Notes under the pieces: generated by a model
Databases searched by the model: none
The model's input: only the letters and a program-made list of their open reading frames with translations
What the model was told of the DNA's origin: nothing
Position numbers and translations under genes: made by a program
Shown here: piece after piece, positions 1-12,025 of the stretch
How the letters are laid out: each line of letters opens with the position of its first letter
Position numbering within the stretch: position 1 is the stretch's first letter
DNA from: Hansfordia pulvinata
Taxonomy: Eukaryota > Ascomycota > Sordariomycetes > Xylariales
Direction: 5' to 3'
DNA: 64,000 nt
NCBI GenBank assembly: GCA_006538405.1
Contig: BJKQ01000002.1
Coordinates: forward strand, 1,488,001-1,552,000

Positions 1-380
1 GCGCCAGCGTCACCTTGACCCCCGGCTGCACGTGCTTGAGCTCCGCCGCCATCTCGATGCCGACGGCGCCTGTTTCTCGACGTCAGTCGACTGGGGTGCA
101 CGTGACGAGAAAGTATGTGAAACTGGACAGAGAGAGGGGGGAAGCACAGGGGCAGAAAAAAAGAACCGAAAAAAAAGAACGAGAAATGGCATCCCATCTT
201 ACTCACCTCCACCCACAACCAGCACGGGCGCGGTACTGTTGGTCACGCGGTCGATGTGCTCGCCCGTCTCGGCCAGGTACGCCTCGCGGGTCAGAGCCTG
301 GGGCACGACGGGGAACGCGCGCCGGAGGCCGGTGGCGCCGATGAAGAAGTCGTAGCTGAATGTGCGCGTGGTGCCGTCGT

Positions 381-419
<39 letters not shown>

Positions 420-789
420 CGAGGACGGTGGCGGCCTTGGCCTCGGTGTCGACGCTCTTGACCCTGCCGTGGACGAACTCGACGTTGGGCCGCTGCAGAG
501 CCTTGATGTCGCGGAACTCGACCCAGGCCTTCTTCGCGTACTCCTTGCTGGCGAAGGCGAGAGGCGAGCCGATCAGGTGGTCTGATGAAAGTATTAGCTA
601 TAAGTTCGACGTGAGTGTGGGGACGGACAACAGGTAAAACTGACAGAAGCCGTCGCGCTCGTCGACGATGGTGACCTGGACGTCTATGGGGCTCTCGATG
701 GAGTCGCATTTCGTGACGAGGTCGCAGGCGGCGGCGAGGCCGCCATAGCTGGAGCCGGCAATGAAGACGCGGTACTGTCTCGAGCCCAT
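1..789 (-). CDS. FAD-dependent oxidoreductase, AIF/AMID-like (5' part, runs off the window)
   Basis: Probable flavin-dependent NAD(P)H oxidoreductase of the AIF/AMID (FSP1-like) family; only about the first 190 residues lie in the window. Exons on the minus strand: 789-645, 581-207 and 69-1 onward, with introns 644-582 and 206-70. Phases fit: joining exons 1 and 2 gives DGFYHLIGSPLA, and exons 2 and 3 give VVGGGAVGIEMAAEL. The N-terminus has the FAD-binding Rossmann motif GSSYGG (residues about 10-15). GGGAVGIE near the window edge is the second, NAD(P)H-binding, nucleotide fold. Exon 2 carries a run of 11 Ser then 3 Asn encoded by a CTG/GTT-type triplet repeat (about 379-420), an unusual low-complexity insert in a compact fold. 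The frame stays open upstream to an ATG at 927, so a longer leader is possible; 789 is chosen because it directly precedes the first beta strand. Substrate unknown. Confidence 0.8.
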
Positions 790-3700
790 GGTTGCGGCGG
801 ATCTGGTGAGGAGGGCGTGGGAGCGTGTGAGGGAGAGGCCGTGCCAGCAGGAGAGGGACAGGGTCGCGAGGATGAGGGGCCGAGGCAGGTTGTGACAGAG
901 GAGAGAGAAGAGTGGCCTGGGAAGCATAGCATAGCAAGACGGCGAGTTAAGTTGTTGGCCCCGGACGAAGCGTGCCTTGGGCGCAGCTGGAGACGACCGA
1001 GACCCCGCCAAGGCCGGTCGTATTAGTAGGTAGGTAGGTAGGGACGGTCCGGTGGGGGATAGACACGCACGAGTACGAGTACCTAACCTGCTCGTACGCC
1101 TGCCTGTGCGTGGCATGGCAGGCCACCTCGAGGAAGACGCGGTGACGCGGGGTGTGGGATCCCTCGGCAAGCGGCCGGCCTGCTTCGAGCACAGACAGCC
1201 GGGCCGGACACGACCCATGTCACGCCATGTCTGCCTGCCTGGTACCTAAGCGGTGTCCGTTGTCATGTTAGCTGATGCTTTGTGTGTCCCTTGTCTCGGT
1301 GGCCGTGGCGTCCCCTGGGGTCCCCCATGAACACGGCTGTCTGTCTGGGCTTCCGCAGCCGTCTCCAAAGTCGGGGATCTGGGAGGGAGGAACCTTCAGG
1401 GGAGGGAGGGGGAGTGCGGCCGATTTCGGGTGGGTGGAGAGCGAGCGCACCAGATGGTGGAACAAACAGCGCGGCGCCGTGCCGTGCTCGCGCTCGCGTC
1501 GTTCTTTACTCGTAGGTTGGTACGAGTCTGGTGGTTCGCTGGCTGCCTTCGGATCTGATAAGATCAGCTCCGGCTCAACTGGGCGCCGCAGACCCTCTTT
1601 TCTCGGCGCGCCAAGTGGGGTCTGGGCTTTATCTGATCCGCCTGCAGCTCCAAGTCCCGGTACATGTGCGAGGCCAGGTACAGGTACTCGCAGAAGAACT
1701 CAACCAGCACTCGTAACCTATAGGCACTACAAGTACCTCCACTAGGTACCTGACCTACGGGAGGAGCCAGATCTCCGCTGGTATTTCTTTGCCCCGTAAG
1801 AAGACGTACCTAAGCCTTTCTTAGAAAGCACATGTAGGTAGGTACCTTCGGTACGGATGGACCGAATGGATACGTTCCTTCGTGCCCACGGAGGGGTGCA
1901 ACCGCCCAGTCTGCCTCATCTTGTTGCTTCAAGGCGCTTCTCGCCAGCCGGGTACGGGATTCGTGCGCCCTCCTGGGCTCCCGAGCCAGGTGGGGATCTC
2001 GGGGCTTCACTCGGCCCTGACCGGTCGGTGTCCCGCACCGCGATGTCCGTGTACCAAGGCACGCCTGGGCGACGGTTACAGAGTACCACCGCTGGTAGCT
2101 AGGTGGCAGACCAGTTTTCAAAAGCCTTCCGAATGAGCGATTAGGCCAGTCGCTGCAAAGCTGGGTTTCGACTTGTCATAGTCATCTGTTTCTTCTCTGG
2201 CTTGAACCTCCCACCCCCGCAAACGCAGCACCCCCCGAATTGGACTGCATCGCCAACTCTGCGCCACGCCGGTCCGCTGCTTTCGTCGACCCGAGTTACC
2301 ATCGGTTGCTTACTCGTACCTCACGCACCCAACCTCGAAAGACTCCCAACGCCGTCGACGCCGGCTAGCGCTCGGGGGCGCGGGATGTCTCTGGTCAACC
2401 CGGCTCCTCACCCCGAACCTACAAACCTGCCCACACCGACCCGGACCCGGGGTGTCCAATCACCCCCCTCGCGCGCGGGGCAGGCGACGGGGTTTCAAGG
2501 CCCAAGACCACCCTTTCTCACTCGTGCTCTTACGATGTCGTCGCGGGATCGAAGCAGCGCGGCAACGCGCCATTCGATCCCGCGGCGGCGAAGGGGGTGT
2601 TTGTTTAGCCCGTTCCCCGTCTCAGCCTCGCCTCTCGACCCTCCTCCCCCGTTCACACAACGCACGCCCACTTGGCACGGGATCAGCAGGGAAGTGTCGT
2701 GGCTTTTTTCTTGACCCCCCCCCCGTCCTCGCCTCTCGTCCGCGACGAACGGGCAACGCAAGCGCGTGTTCGGGAGAGGCAAAAAATCAAAAACCCACGT
2801 CCACACCCCTGGGTCGGGCACTCGAGATAATCACAACATCTCATAGACAACATCTCCTCCTTGAAACTGGAAACAGTGTCGTTACACCCCTCCCCCTGTC
2901 TTGGATGCCAGCGATAAGATCCTCCCCCCCCCCCCCCCCCAAACCCCCAAACCCCCAAAACCCCTGGCCATACTCCGGGGAAGAAAGGGAAAGGGAGCAA
3001 GAAGAGAGACTCGAACTAGAAAGCCCACGCGACTCCCAGTCTACCACATCGAACTTCGCCCTCTGGGGGTGCGTTCCAGCTGACACGCGAGCGATCTCTC
3101 GCCACTCCCGCAGGCCAACACGAGCAAACCGCGTGGAACAGAGGTCTTATGGCTTTACTTGCATAGGAGCAGAGGCGAATGTTCACTGCCGGCATTCCGC
3201 AACTCTGGGTTCAGCACGTCTCTGTGGGCGATGGACTCTTCTGCCCCTCAGGTAAGTTTCATCAGAAGGCTTCACGCCTGCAACGTCAAAGAGCACAAAG
3301 AGGACATCGCATACCCCAGGTTCAAGCTCTCTCGACACCATCCAAGTTTCCCGCTTGCACGCCCAAGAGTTCAAGGTGCGAGGGTCTCTGTGTCTCTAGT
3401 CACAGAATATCAAAAGATCTCAATCGCAACGAGCGGTGACATATATGCTGCTCGGCAACAGTGCCCAAACTAAGAGCGCACGGCGGGTGCCCATTCTCCT
3501 GTTCTCATGTATCGCGTGGCTCGTGTCACTAAGTTAAGGTATGTCAGAGCTAGGCCATCCGTCGCATTCATCAGCGGCTTTCTCAATAAACAGAGCAAGT
3601 GGCCCCGACGAAGAGGTCCGTCTGTGGGAAACAACAAAAAAATAATGAAGAAATATGAATGCAGAACGTGATGCAATGGCAGCGATATAAGATAGCAAAA

Positions 3701-3968
3701 ACGAACCTCGCACCAACAGACATAAAATTTGCAGCCGTGAGAAACGATACCAAAGACAACAGGAAAAATGCGAAAATGCGAAGAAAACAAGCAACGCACC
3801 ACACAAGAAGCTCAACAACTCAGACCACTCGGCTCGCATCTTACACCCAAGTACACCGCAGAAAACAACCCAACTCAGCCAGATAGCCATGAAGACAACT
3901 CGCGGCAGCTCCACCCACCCTCTCGTAGATCCGTATAAGCCCTCCGATACCACCATCATGACATCGCC
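790..3968. other. Intergenic, no gene recognised
   Basis: About 3.2 kb lie between the start of the FAD oxidoreductase and the end of the GTPase gene. The part at 2200-3100 is C-rich, with a run of 17 C at 2924-2940. Open frames here are proline/arginine-rich and match no family I know. A tiny possible exon at 3231 (ATG, six further codons, then GTAAGT) has no convincing continuation. TACGAGTA-type octamers occur at 1074, 1507 and 2311. Confidence 0.6.
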
Positions 3969-6164
3969 TCACGCCCCGACCTTGACCTCAGGAGGAGGGC
4001 CGACGGCATCCCCTGGGCCATCTCCCTCCTCTTCGCCCTCCCCCCGCGGCCGCAGCGGCTTCTCCGGGTCGTACCCGACCTCAACCACGATGCCGAGCCC
4101 CTTGGTGCGGCCCTCGCGGAAGATGAGGCGGTCCCCCTTGGCAAGGTACTCGGGCCGCTGCACGAAGCGGAAGGCGACGGTGGCGCGGTCGCCCGTGCGG
4201 ATGAAAGGCCGGTCGACGTCGATGATGGCGCAAGTCTGCGCCACGGGCCCCACGTGCAGCATGGCCTGATACTTGCACTTGATGGTCGTCGCGTGCGACA
4301 GGATGAGCACCTCGGCCACGAACTCGCGATGCACCCGGGGCGGAGGGGGCGCCGCCGCCGCCGCCGAGCCCTCGGCCCTCGGCAGCACCACCATGCCCTT
4401 GCGCACGTCCTTGCGCCGCATCTTCTTAAGCGCGAAGCTTGCCGACTGCCCCGCCGACGCCGCCGGCACCCCGATCCGCTTCCGCTCAATGGACCGCACG
4501 CTGGTCGCCGCAAAGTCCCCGAGCGAGTTGGGCCCGATCCACACAGGGTCGCCCGCGTGCACCACGCCCGACTTGACGATGCCGCTGACGACGGTGCCCA
4601 CAAACGGCACCGAGAAGGTGTCGTTCACGTGGAACTCGGACGGGGCGTCGGCGTCGTACCGGCCGTGGTGGGGCAGGATGTTGAGGAACGTGCGGACGAG
4701 GTCCAGGTTCTCGCCCGTGACGTTCGACACCTGGAATATAGGGCACAGCCGCTGGCTCACAAACTGCGTGGCTGTGTTGATGCACTCCTCCCTGTTCCGG
4801 ATGAAGATGGGCATCTTCCGCGCCGCCGGGGACTTGAGAATCTTGGTGATCTGCTGTATCGTCTGCTCCAGGATGTTGGGCGGGCAGATGTCGATTTTCG
4901 TAATCACGACCATGATGGGCACGTTGAGCGCCAGGGCGATGCCCAGATGCTCCTTGCTCATTCCGATCAGCCCATTGTTGGCGGCAACCATGAGGAGGCA
5001 GTAGTTAGGGCTGCTGGAGAGCATGCCGAAGACCGTCGTGCGAAGATAACGCTCGTGCCCTGCCAAGTCGGTGAACGTGATAACCTTGGCACTGCGCTTC
5101 CCAATCTCCTCCCAGGACAGCTTCCCTGCGAGCGGTCAGACAGGCACAGTAAGCGGCGGGGTATCAGAGGGTGAGTCTTACTGCCTGGGGTGTCGGAACT
5201 CGTGACGTTACCCATGGTGTCGAAGCCCATGATTTCCATGCCGACTGAGCTGGTCCGGCCGGACTCGACCTCATGCTTGTGTCTGAAGAGGTTGACACGG
5301 GCTTTGCCGCGTCCGTCGTCGAGGTCGCCTTTTACCAGCACCCCCAACAGAGAGCTCTTCCCGGCGTCGACTATACATAGGATAAGTCAGCGGGTGCACG
5401 CAAGAGGGAGGACAGAAAACAACAGGTTCAGTGCGCGCGTCCAACATACCATTGCCAACGACAGCTATCCTCGTCTCAATGACCTTCTCCACCGAAGCCG
5501 GGGCCTGGCGCATGAGAATCTTGCCAGTGCAGTCCCTCTTGTCCTTTCCGCCGCCCGCCCCGGCTGCTGCCGAGGAGGACTCGGCCTCGACGTCGCCACC
5601 GACGCCGCTGGTCAGCAGCAGGTTGCAGTCGGCGGCGGATCGCTTGGCGGTGGCCTTGAGGCGCGCCAGGGCGGCGTCCCACTCGGCGCGGTCGAGCCGC
5701 ATCGAGTCGCCGCTGTTCTCGAAGCCGAGGTCGAAGACGGCCTCGCCGTGGCCCTCGGCCAGGCGCTCGTCGACGAGCGCCGTCAGCCGGCGCCGCGCGT
5801 CCTCGTCCTCGTCGGCCGCCAGCAGCAGGTCGCGCAGCGGTATCCGGGGCTCGGGCGAGTCGTCGAGGTTCAGCGAGTCGAGAATGTCGAGCTCCTCGTG
5901 GTGTTCGGGCTGCTTGGCGGCGGCCGGGGCCGGGGCTTTAGGGTCGGCGGCGGAGGCCCCCGCCCCGCCCCTGGAGGCCGGGTATCGCAGCGCCTGCTGC
6001 TTCTCGACGAAGTCGGCAAAGTCGCTCAGGGCCTACGAGTCAGGCGGCCGGCCGGGTCAGCGCGCGTCCCGGTCGTGGCAAGGAAAGCTGAGAGGATGGA
6101 AGGGCCTTACGGCTTCGCCTTTCCGCCGCTCGTGCGGGAGCTGTCTGTTGGCTTTGCTGGCCAT
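3969..6164 (-). CDS. GTPBP1/2-like translational GTPase (EF-Tu/eEF1A superfamily)
   Basis: GTP-binding protein of the GTPBP1/GTPBP2 group, cytosolic relatives of eEF1A linked in animals to mRNA turnover and ribosome rescue. Exons on the minus strand: 6164-6111, 6032-5450, 5370-5182, 5125-3969; introns are 78, 79 and 56 bp, and all phases close. Product about 660 aa, close to human GTPBP1. The N-terminal 200 residues include an acidic stretch ([10 protein letters not shown]). The G domain has the P-loop GNVDAGKSS (about 211-219), G3 as DLAGHERYL and G4 as TKID. After it come the two beta-barrel domains expected of the superfamily ([16 protein letters not shown]; later [19 protein letters not shown]). 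The C-terminus is acidic and proline-rich. The start ATG sits in a first exon of only 18 codons, placed by splice consensus; it is the least certain part. Nothing looks broken. Confidence 0.9.
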
Positions 6165-7481
6165 GATGACGTCAGGTGAGCGGGAGCAGGCCCGGTGCAG
6201 GGTTGCAATGCGAGGGTCGAGAGGCTTTGCGATGGATTTCCGGTCCTATATTCGAACGATCATTTGGGATCTCGGCAGCGTCTACGGGGCGTCGGTGGTG
6301 GTGGATGGTCGCTCGTGGCGGCCGGGACGGGAAGCCTGTCAGTACCTATATCGGGGTCGCGCGACACGGAACTATGGGCTGGGCTGTATGTGTGGTGCGG
6401 TGAGGTAGTGGCTGCTCGTAGAATAGTTCGCTCCCGGCCGAATAGCAGCGGACCAAGTTATAAGTAGGTGTAGTTTTAATAGAAACTCCAATGCTAGCTG
6501 TTCGAGCTCAAGACGGGGCCTGGCGACGGGCAAAGCGTAAAATAGTAGGAGGATGGTGGTGAGTAATTCGGGGTGAAGGCCGCCGGGATGACTCGCGCGA
6601 GGTCCGCAGACGGCGGCGCCCTGAGGCTGGTACTCGTAAGCTGGGGCTGGGCTGCGCTGCGCCTGCCACACCGCCGCGCCTGCCACGCCTGCCACGCCTG
6701 CCACGCCTGCCACGCCTGCCACGCCTGCCACGCCTGCCACGCCTGCCGTGCCTGCCACCGCACGGCGCCTTGTCAGTGCTCCAAGTCTTCGGGCCTGCCT
6801 GCCTCCAGCTGTCTTGCATGATCATAGCACGAGTACCTACTACCTACCCTTCCCACATGTAGTACTCATAGACCCGTCATCCATCAGCGACACCGCGCGC
6901 GCCCCGCAGAGGCCTTATCGATAAGAGCTTTCCAGAGATCGGACGTCCAGTCTGGCGCACAGAGACAGGTTACCTCCATTACCTAAGGTACTCGTTGCTG
7001 GCATTGGACCTCATGGTCTGCTTGTAATGTCGAGCATTCACCCATATCCCGATACCATCTACGCCGCGGTGAACGTGGGAGAAGTTTGCCCTGCATGTAG
7101 TTCTATCCGCAGGGGAAGTGTGGGAGCGCCGAGCGTGCTGCTACCGACACGTCCGCATCACGCATCAAACTGAAAGCCCGGGATTCTCCGCGAAAGGGTC
7201 CCCCTATTGCCGCCGATTCTACCGTGTATTTGACCTGGGCGGATAACCGTCTATGTCTATCTGATTTACGTCGAATTCGGGCGTGTCGCGAGCAAGGGAG
7301 ACAAACTCTCTCGCGCCCGGTCATGCTCTCGCTCTGCTAAGCACACCTTACATGAGCAGACGCCTGCGGCCCATCGCGCCATGCAGCGCCGCCGCGCTCG
7401 CCCGACCATGCCCCGCGTAGGGACCGCGCGGAGAGAAGAAGAAGAAGAAGAAGAAGAAGAAGAAAGGCAGCCGAGAATCTA
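6165..7481. other. Intergenic, no gene recognised
   Basis: This stretch lies between the start of the GTPase gene and the 3' end of the desaturase-like gene. Apart from the minisatellite at 6677-6757, one TACTCGTA at 6631 and a GAA/GAAGAA repeat (about 7435-7465) just after the desaturase stop codon, I see no coding or RNA signal. Confidence 0.6.
6677..6757. repeat. 9-bp minisatellite, unit CGCCTGCCA, nine copies
   Basis: Nine tandem copies of CGCCTGCCA; the last two differ by single bases (…CCG, TGCC…). The unit is a multiple of three, so it leaves frames open on both strands and makes spurious Ala/Cys/His-rich ORFs. It lies 0.5 kb upstream of the GTPase start and is probably non-coding. 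Confidence 0.95.
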
Positions 7482-9136
7482 CTACTTCTTCTTGGCCGCC
7501 GCCGCCGCCGCGCCGAACTTGGCCCGGATGTCGTCCTCGGTGAAGCGGCGCGTGCACCGGCGCAGCAGCGCCGTCTTCTCCTCGAGGGTCATGGCCATCT
7601 GCTTCTCGCCGATCGGGACCAGCCGGCGGGCGAGGTGCTCGTAGTCGTGCATCAGGATCTTGACCGTGATCATGATGTAGTCGATGTCGTGGAAGACGAG
7701 GGCGTGCTCGCGGGCGTACGTCTCCTTCTGCTGCAGGAAGTGCACCGGGTGGTCGCGCCAGTGCCGCAGCGGGTTCAGGTGGTGCGACGTGTGGTAGCCG
7801 TCGTTGAAGCAGTACCGGTTGCTCTGTGGGGACGTGGGGGGGTGAGTGGTCAGTGTGGCGCAAGGTAGGGTGTGGCAGATACCATCGCCCGCAAAGGACA
7901 GGTACGCGTACCTATATATTGAGGACAGGCTGGAGAGGAGAGGTCTTTCGATGGATGGGGAAAGGGGAACGGGAACGGGAGCGGGAGCGGGAACGGGGCA
8001 ATGCTTACAGGAACGTCAATCAGGGTGATGCTGGAGCGGTAGTCCGAGTCGGGCTCGTCGGCGTCGACGAGGGCGTGCTGGCCCCAGTTGCCGACCATGA
8101 GGCCGACGCGCATCAGCATGAGGGGCAGCAGGAAAACGAAGAAGGCGGCGCGGGCGTTGAGGCGCCACATGGTGTAGAGGGCGGCGTAGTTGCTCAGCTC
8201 CCAGAAGCCGGCGCGCAGGGCCGTGGCGGCGCGGCCCTTGCTGATGAAGTAGCGCGGCAGGTCGAGCCAGATGAGGAAGTAGAAGCGGCCGATGTAGTGC
8301 AGGAAGTGCCAGACGTTGTCGCGCTGGTAGCGCAGGGTCGACGACAGGTCGTCGGGCCCGTTGCCCTCGACGTGGTGGTGCTTGACGTGGTGGTAGTAGT
8401 ACGTGTTCCACGTGTGGCCCATCAGCGGGTCCGTGATGTACGGGAACACCGTGTCCAGCAGGCCCGTCCAGAAGCCGCGCGCCAGGATCCCGCGCATGTG
8501 GATGTGCTGGTGCATCATCAGCGTGTACGTGCCCACGTAGTAGAACTGCATCGCCGCGTGCAGCACCGCGTGCACGTACGAGAAGTGCCGGAAGAGCAGC
8601 ACCGCGCTCGGCACCGACGTCGTGAAGTACAGGATCAGGTGCGTGACCATGACCACGTCCGCCTTGTTGCGCACCACCCCGCTGGCCCACGCCTGGTACG
8701 GCTGCAGCACGTGCCGGTACACCAGCGGGTGCACCTTGCTCGGCACCTCGTTCCAGTCGACCGACACGAACACGCTGGGCTCAAACGTGTCGCTGGCGGG
8801 GTTGTTGAGGCCCTGCAGAGTCTTGAGCGAGTGCGCCGTGTCCCGGGGCGCCCTGCCCGCCTTGTCCTCCTCGACGACGGTGGCCGTTGCGGCTGGGGAG
8901 GCTGTCAGCACGTGCACAGTTCGTGATCCTTCTTCCTTTGGTTGGGGGGATAGAGGGGAGTGGAAAACAGCTTGGGGCCGTAACTCACAGCCATTCTTGG
9001 CGGCCGAGACTCTGGAGCTGCCGTTGGAGCGCTTCTTGGCGGGTTGCTGTTGGATGTCGTGCTCCAGGTTCGCCAGGACGACGGCGTCCGCCCTGCTGAG
9101 GTCGTGGGCGTACTTGATGGGGTCCATGTCGGCCAT
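7482..9136 (-). CDS. Membrane fatty acid desaturase-like protein
   Basis: Integral membrane di-iron protein of the fatty acid desaturase superfamily, expected in the ER. Exons on the minus strand: 9136-8989, 8901-8009, 7823-7482; introns are 87 and 185 bp and phases close, giving 460 aa. The three histidine clusters are present in order: HQHIH (HxxxH type), HVKHH (HxxHH) and, in exon 3, HTSHH (HxxHH). Several hydrophobic segments surround them. The C-terminus ends in an Ala run and three Lys, a possible ER-retrieval type tail. The first intron is a multiple of three without a stop, so its retention would not break the frame. The second intron holds a GGGAACGGGAGC-type repeat. The substrate cannot be told from sequence; close fungal relatives are usually annotated only as desaturase-like. 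The frame is open upstream of 9136 to about 9349, so the start is moderately certain. Confidence 0.85.
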
Positions 9137-9393
9137 CTTGACGGCAAGCTCCGGACCGATCGGCGGCAGCGGCAGCGGCAGCGGGAGGGGACGAGACGTG
9201 GGGGTCCAGGTCTGCCCAGCGAACACTCGAGGCGGAGTGTCGGGGAGTTCGAGGGCGTGGGTGGTGGCCGGCAGTTGGTGGTTCGGCACGATGCTGCGGC
9301 TGTCGTCTATCAAAAGCCTTGCAACAATGCCATGCAAGCAACCCACCAATTGTTGACTTTGGAGCCGCTTTTAGTCGCGGCTCGGCCGGTTGC

Positions 9394-9403
9394 GTCACGT
9401 GAC
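9394..9403. promoter_or_regulatory. Palindromic E-box GTCACGTGAC upstream of the desaturase-like gene
   Basis: A perfect 10-bp palindrome with the CACGTG core, about 260 bp upstream of the proposed desaturase start. In fungi this core is bound by bHLH factors (Cbf1-like and, in variant forms, sterol-responsive SREBP-type proteins). The lipid link is suggestive only: one site in a promoter is weak evidence. Confidence 0.35.
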
Positions 9404-10503
9404 TCGCGACCCCTATTTGTCGCGTCGGGTAGCAGACTGTCATGTACAGACGTACGAGCGAGCCATCGTACCTGCAATCAATTCACAGCCGCTCTTCCAG
9501 ACGCGTGGGTCGACGCGGTACAGTCTGCCGTTGCTGACAAGAGACAGAGCGTTGATCGGCAGGAGAGAATACGAGTGCTCGTACAGCCCGCTTCAGGATT
9601 GCACACCCGGTGTATCTAGTGAGCCAGTGACTATAGTCACACACCATCGTGAACCTCCGAGGCCTTCACAGCAGCCTCTGCGAGGCCCCCTCATAATCTA
9701 TACTCTATGGGTTCAAGGCAATAATACCTGCAGCGAGTCCCTCCGCATCGCGTTCCGAAAACCCTGAGATCGGTCAGTTTTCGCTATGGAAAAGACTGCC
9801 GGTGTCCATCCTGCCGATCCTGGAGATCGTTCACGACAGCGCCATCGCCCCAAGCAGACCATTCGTGGTTGGCCTTACTCGTATCCTGATAGAGACCTAT
9901 AAGTTGGGTCCGCAATGTTCCAGAAGAACGCCAGGACAGATTCAGAAAAGCCGAGGCGGGAACCCGTTCTTCGATGACATGGGCCCCTCACGGAGCAGTC
10001 GGGAGGGAAAGCTGTACGGCGCGCGGCGGAATACCCTCGGGCGCCGGCCCTCGACCTCGCCGTCTTCGAATCAGTAGAGGCCAGTACTCCCGTGTGGGGA
10101 GGGCCCCGTTCCTATTTTCACACTGCGCGCGCCCGCAATCGAGTAGGTCGAGACGCATCGATCGGCGTCGGTAGAAGGGGGCCGTCACCCACACAGCCAG
10201 CGATTGACGATGGCCAGTCGCTGCTGGGCTCGGCCACCATCGCGAAGGGGTGGGAGGGGGGCAAGAAGGAAAGGGAAAAAAGCCACTGACGTAGGATCAA
10301 GCCCCATTCGTCGCGCCATCTCGCGCGGGCTGGGGGAGTGTTCTCGGTCAGCCGAAGGCCAAGGCGAGGGCCAGCCAGCCGTGAGGCAGAGGCAGAGGCA
10401 GCCCAGGCAGAGGCAGCCCAGGTAGAAGAAGAAGAACAGGAAATCTACGAGGTACTCGTACCCGCCACCTCAAGCGACCGAGCTACGAATCTGGGGGAGA
10501 GGC

Positions 10504-10530
10504 GGGGGGGGGGGGGGGGGGGGGGGGGGG
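10504..10530 (+). repeat. Homopolymer of 27 G
   Basis: Uninterrupted G run on the plus strand, 230 bp before the transposon terminus. Runs this long are unstable and hard to sequence, so the exact length should not be trusted. Similar tracts occur at 2924-2940 (17 C), 27974-27992 (19 G) and 56431-56446 (16 C). Confidence 0.9.
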
Positions 10531-10762
10531 CCGTAAGAATGGGAATGTGGGAAACGGGCAGTGCTGCTGGGAAAGTTTTTTTTTTTCTTTCTTTCACTCT
10601 TCGCGCCCGTTTCCCGGCTCCGCTTTCGCGCTGCCCCCGCCGGGGCTTTCGGGATGATGGGTTTTCGAAGTTAATAGTAAACAAGGGCCGAGATCATTCC
10701 CAAGAAGCGGGACGTGAACGGGGCAAGGTGGTAAGTGCCCGTAAGGCCAGGCAGGTAGATAC

Positions 10763-10765
10763 TTA
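10763..10765 (+). repeat. Putative 3-bp target-site duplication TTA (left)
   Basis: TTA directly precedes the left inverted repeat and is matched by TTA at 19896-19898 directly after the right one. Three bases is weak evidence alone, but the position is exact with respect to both inverted repeats. TTA/TAA duplications are typical of PIF/Harbinger elements. Confidence 0.45.
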
Positions 10766-10808
10766 GGCCTAGAAACATAGGATCTGTTACGCGTAAGGTG
10801 ATAACGTC
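10766..10808 (+). repeat. Left terminal inverted repeat
   Basis: Begins GGCCTAGAAACATAGG and pairs with 19895-19853 read on the minus strand; mismatches fall at repeat positions 18, 29-31 and 40. The repeat keeps normal GC content although sequence right after it is AT-rich, suggesting the tips escaped heavy RIP. Confidence 0.75.
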
Positions 10809-12025
10809 TTAAATACATTCTTCGTCTTACTGTAATTTACAGGCCGAGAAAAGTATCGAAATACACCTTTATAACCGTTAAACCGCTTTAATTAACCGCC
10901 TTTTACCCCTTATAAAGTAATAATTCGTCGATTCGTACGTTTCCCGTAAAAGTACGCGTTTATAATGCTTTTTTTAATATTATATATTATATAAATTTAA
11001 TATACCGACCGATCGTAATATAAAAGACGCCTTTAATAATTAAAAGATCGCTTTCCGCGTTACTTTTAAACTTAAAAACGTTAATAAAAAGTTTATTAAT
11101 ATAATAAATAATAAGTCCGACGCCTTTCTTATTAAACTTACCGTGTAAAATATCCGCCCGCCTTTTAATACCGTTTCTTAAACCGATTTTACCGTTAACG
11201 AGTCTTAATTAAGTTAAAAACTTAAGCATATATAAATTAAGCCTTTTTATTTAATTAAAGCACATGTTTAATAAGCGTTAAAGGATCTTAATACCTTTAT
11301 AAAGCTTTTATAAGCGTATATTATTGTTAAAAAGATTAACCTTAATTTAAGGCTTATAAAAAAGTTAATATAAAAGGAGATAATTATTAAATTAATAATA
11401 TTATATTTAAGTAAGCCTTAAAAATTGACGTTAATAAAGGATTAATATATTAAAAAAAGGGATCGTTAATAAGCGTATAAGGATCTTATTAATTATTAAA
11501 TTAACGGTAATAGTATAAATAAGAATAATATATTAATTATAATAAATAAAAAGTAAAAAGCGTTCTTTAAAAAGTATAATCACTTTTTAATAACGACGTC
11601 GCTTAAAACGACCTTATCTTATAATAAAAAGGTGTATAAAAAGGTATTTATTAAAGAGACGGTTAATAAAAAGTATATATAAAAGCTTAATAATATTAAT
11701 TCCTCGCTTATTATTACGTATTAACCTTAACGCGGTTAAAGCGATAATAATAACGTGTTTTTACTTAATAAATAAGTTAAAGTAATAAGCCTTATTATTA
11801 TAAACGGTGATAACGTTAATAAGGCACTTATTAATATTATATATAAGTTAAAGAAAAATATAAAAGGTGTAAAAGGTATTAAAGATATTAAAGAAGTAAT
11901 TATTTACTTTATTAATAACCTTTATAATAAAATACGTACTTTTAATTTCGGTAAAGCGATAATAATACTCCGGAACACGGAAAATAATATCGTTTTTAAC
12001 GCGTGTAACACGTAAAAAATAAAGT

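Larger units (their letters stand above)
9137..10762. other. Intergenic region up to the AT-rich island
   Basis: Holds the presumed desaturase promoter and no convincing gene. Notable are a run of 27 G at 10504-10530, short GGCAGA/GCAGCCCA repeats (about 10380-10425), and TACTCGTA at 9876 and 10453. GC content stays normal until about 10.8 kb, where it drops abruptly just inside the transposon end. Confidence 0.6.

Noticed and set aside
2202..3255. Plus-strand ORFs of 170 and 267 residues
   Set aside because: They overlap in different frames, are Pro/Arg/Ser-rich, cross a C homopolymer and show no domain; typical of GC-rich non-coding sequence.
3231..3440. Possible first exon (ATG, six codons, GTAAGT) of an unknown plus-strand gene
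   Set aside because: The start and donor look good, but candidate downstream exons give no recognisable protein, so a gene cannot be supported.
7826..8926. 366-residue plus-strand ORF opposite the desaturase-like gene
   Set aside because: Antisense shadow of a histidine-box protein with clean splice sites on the other strand.
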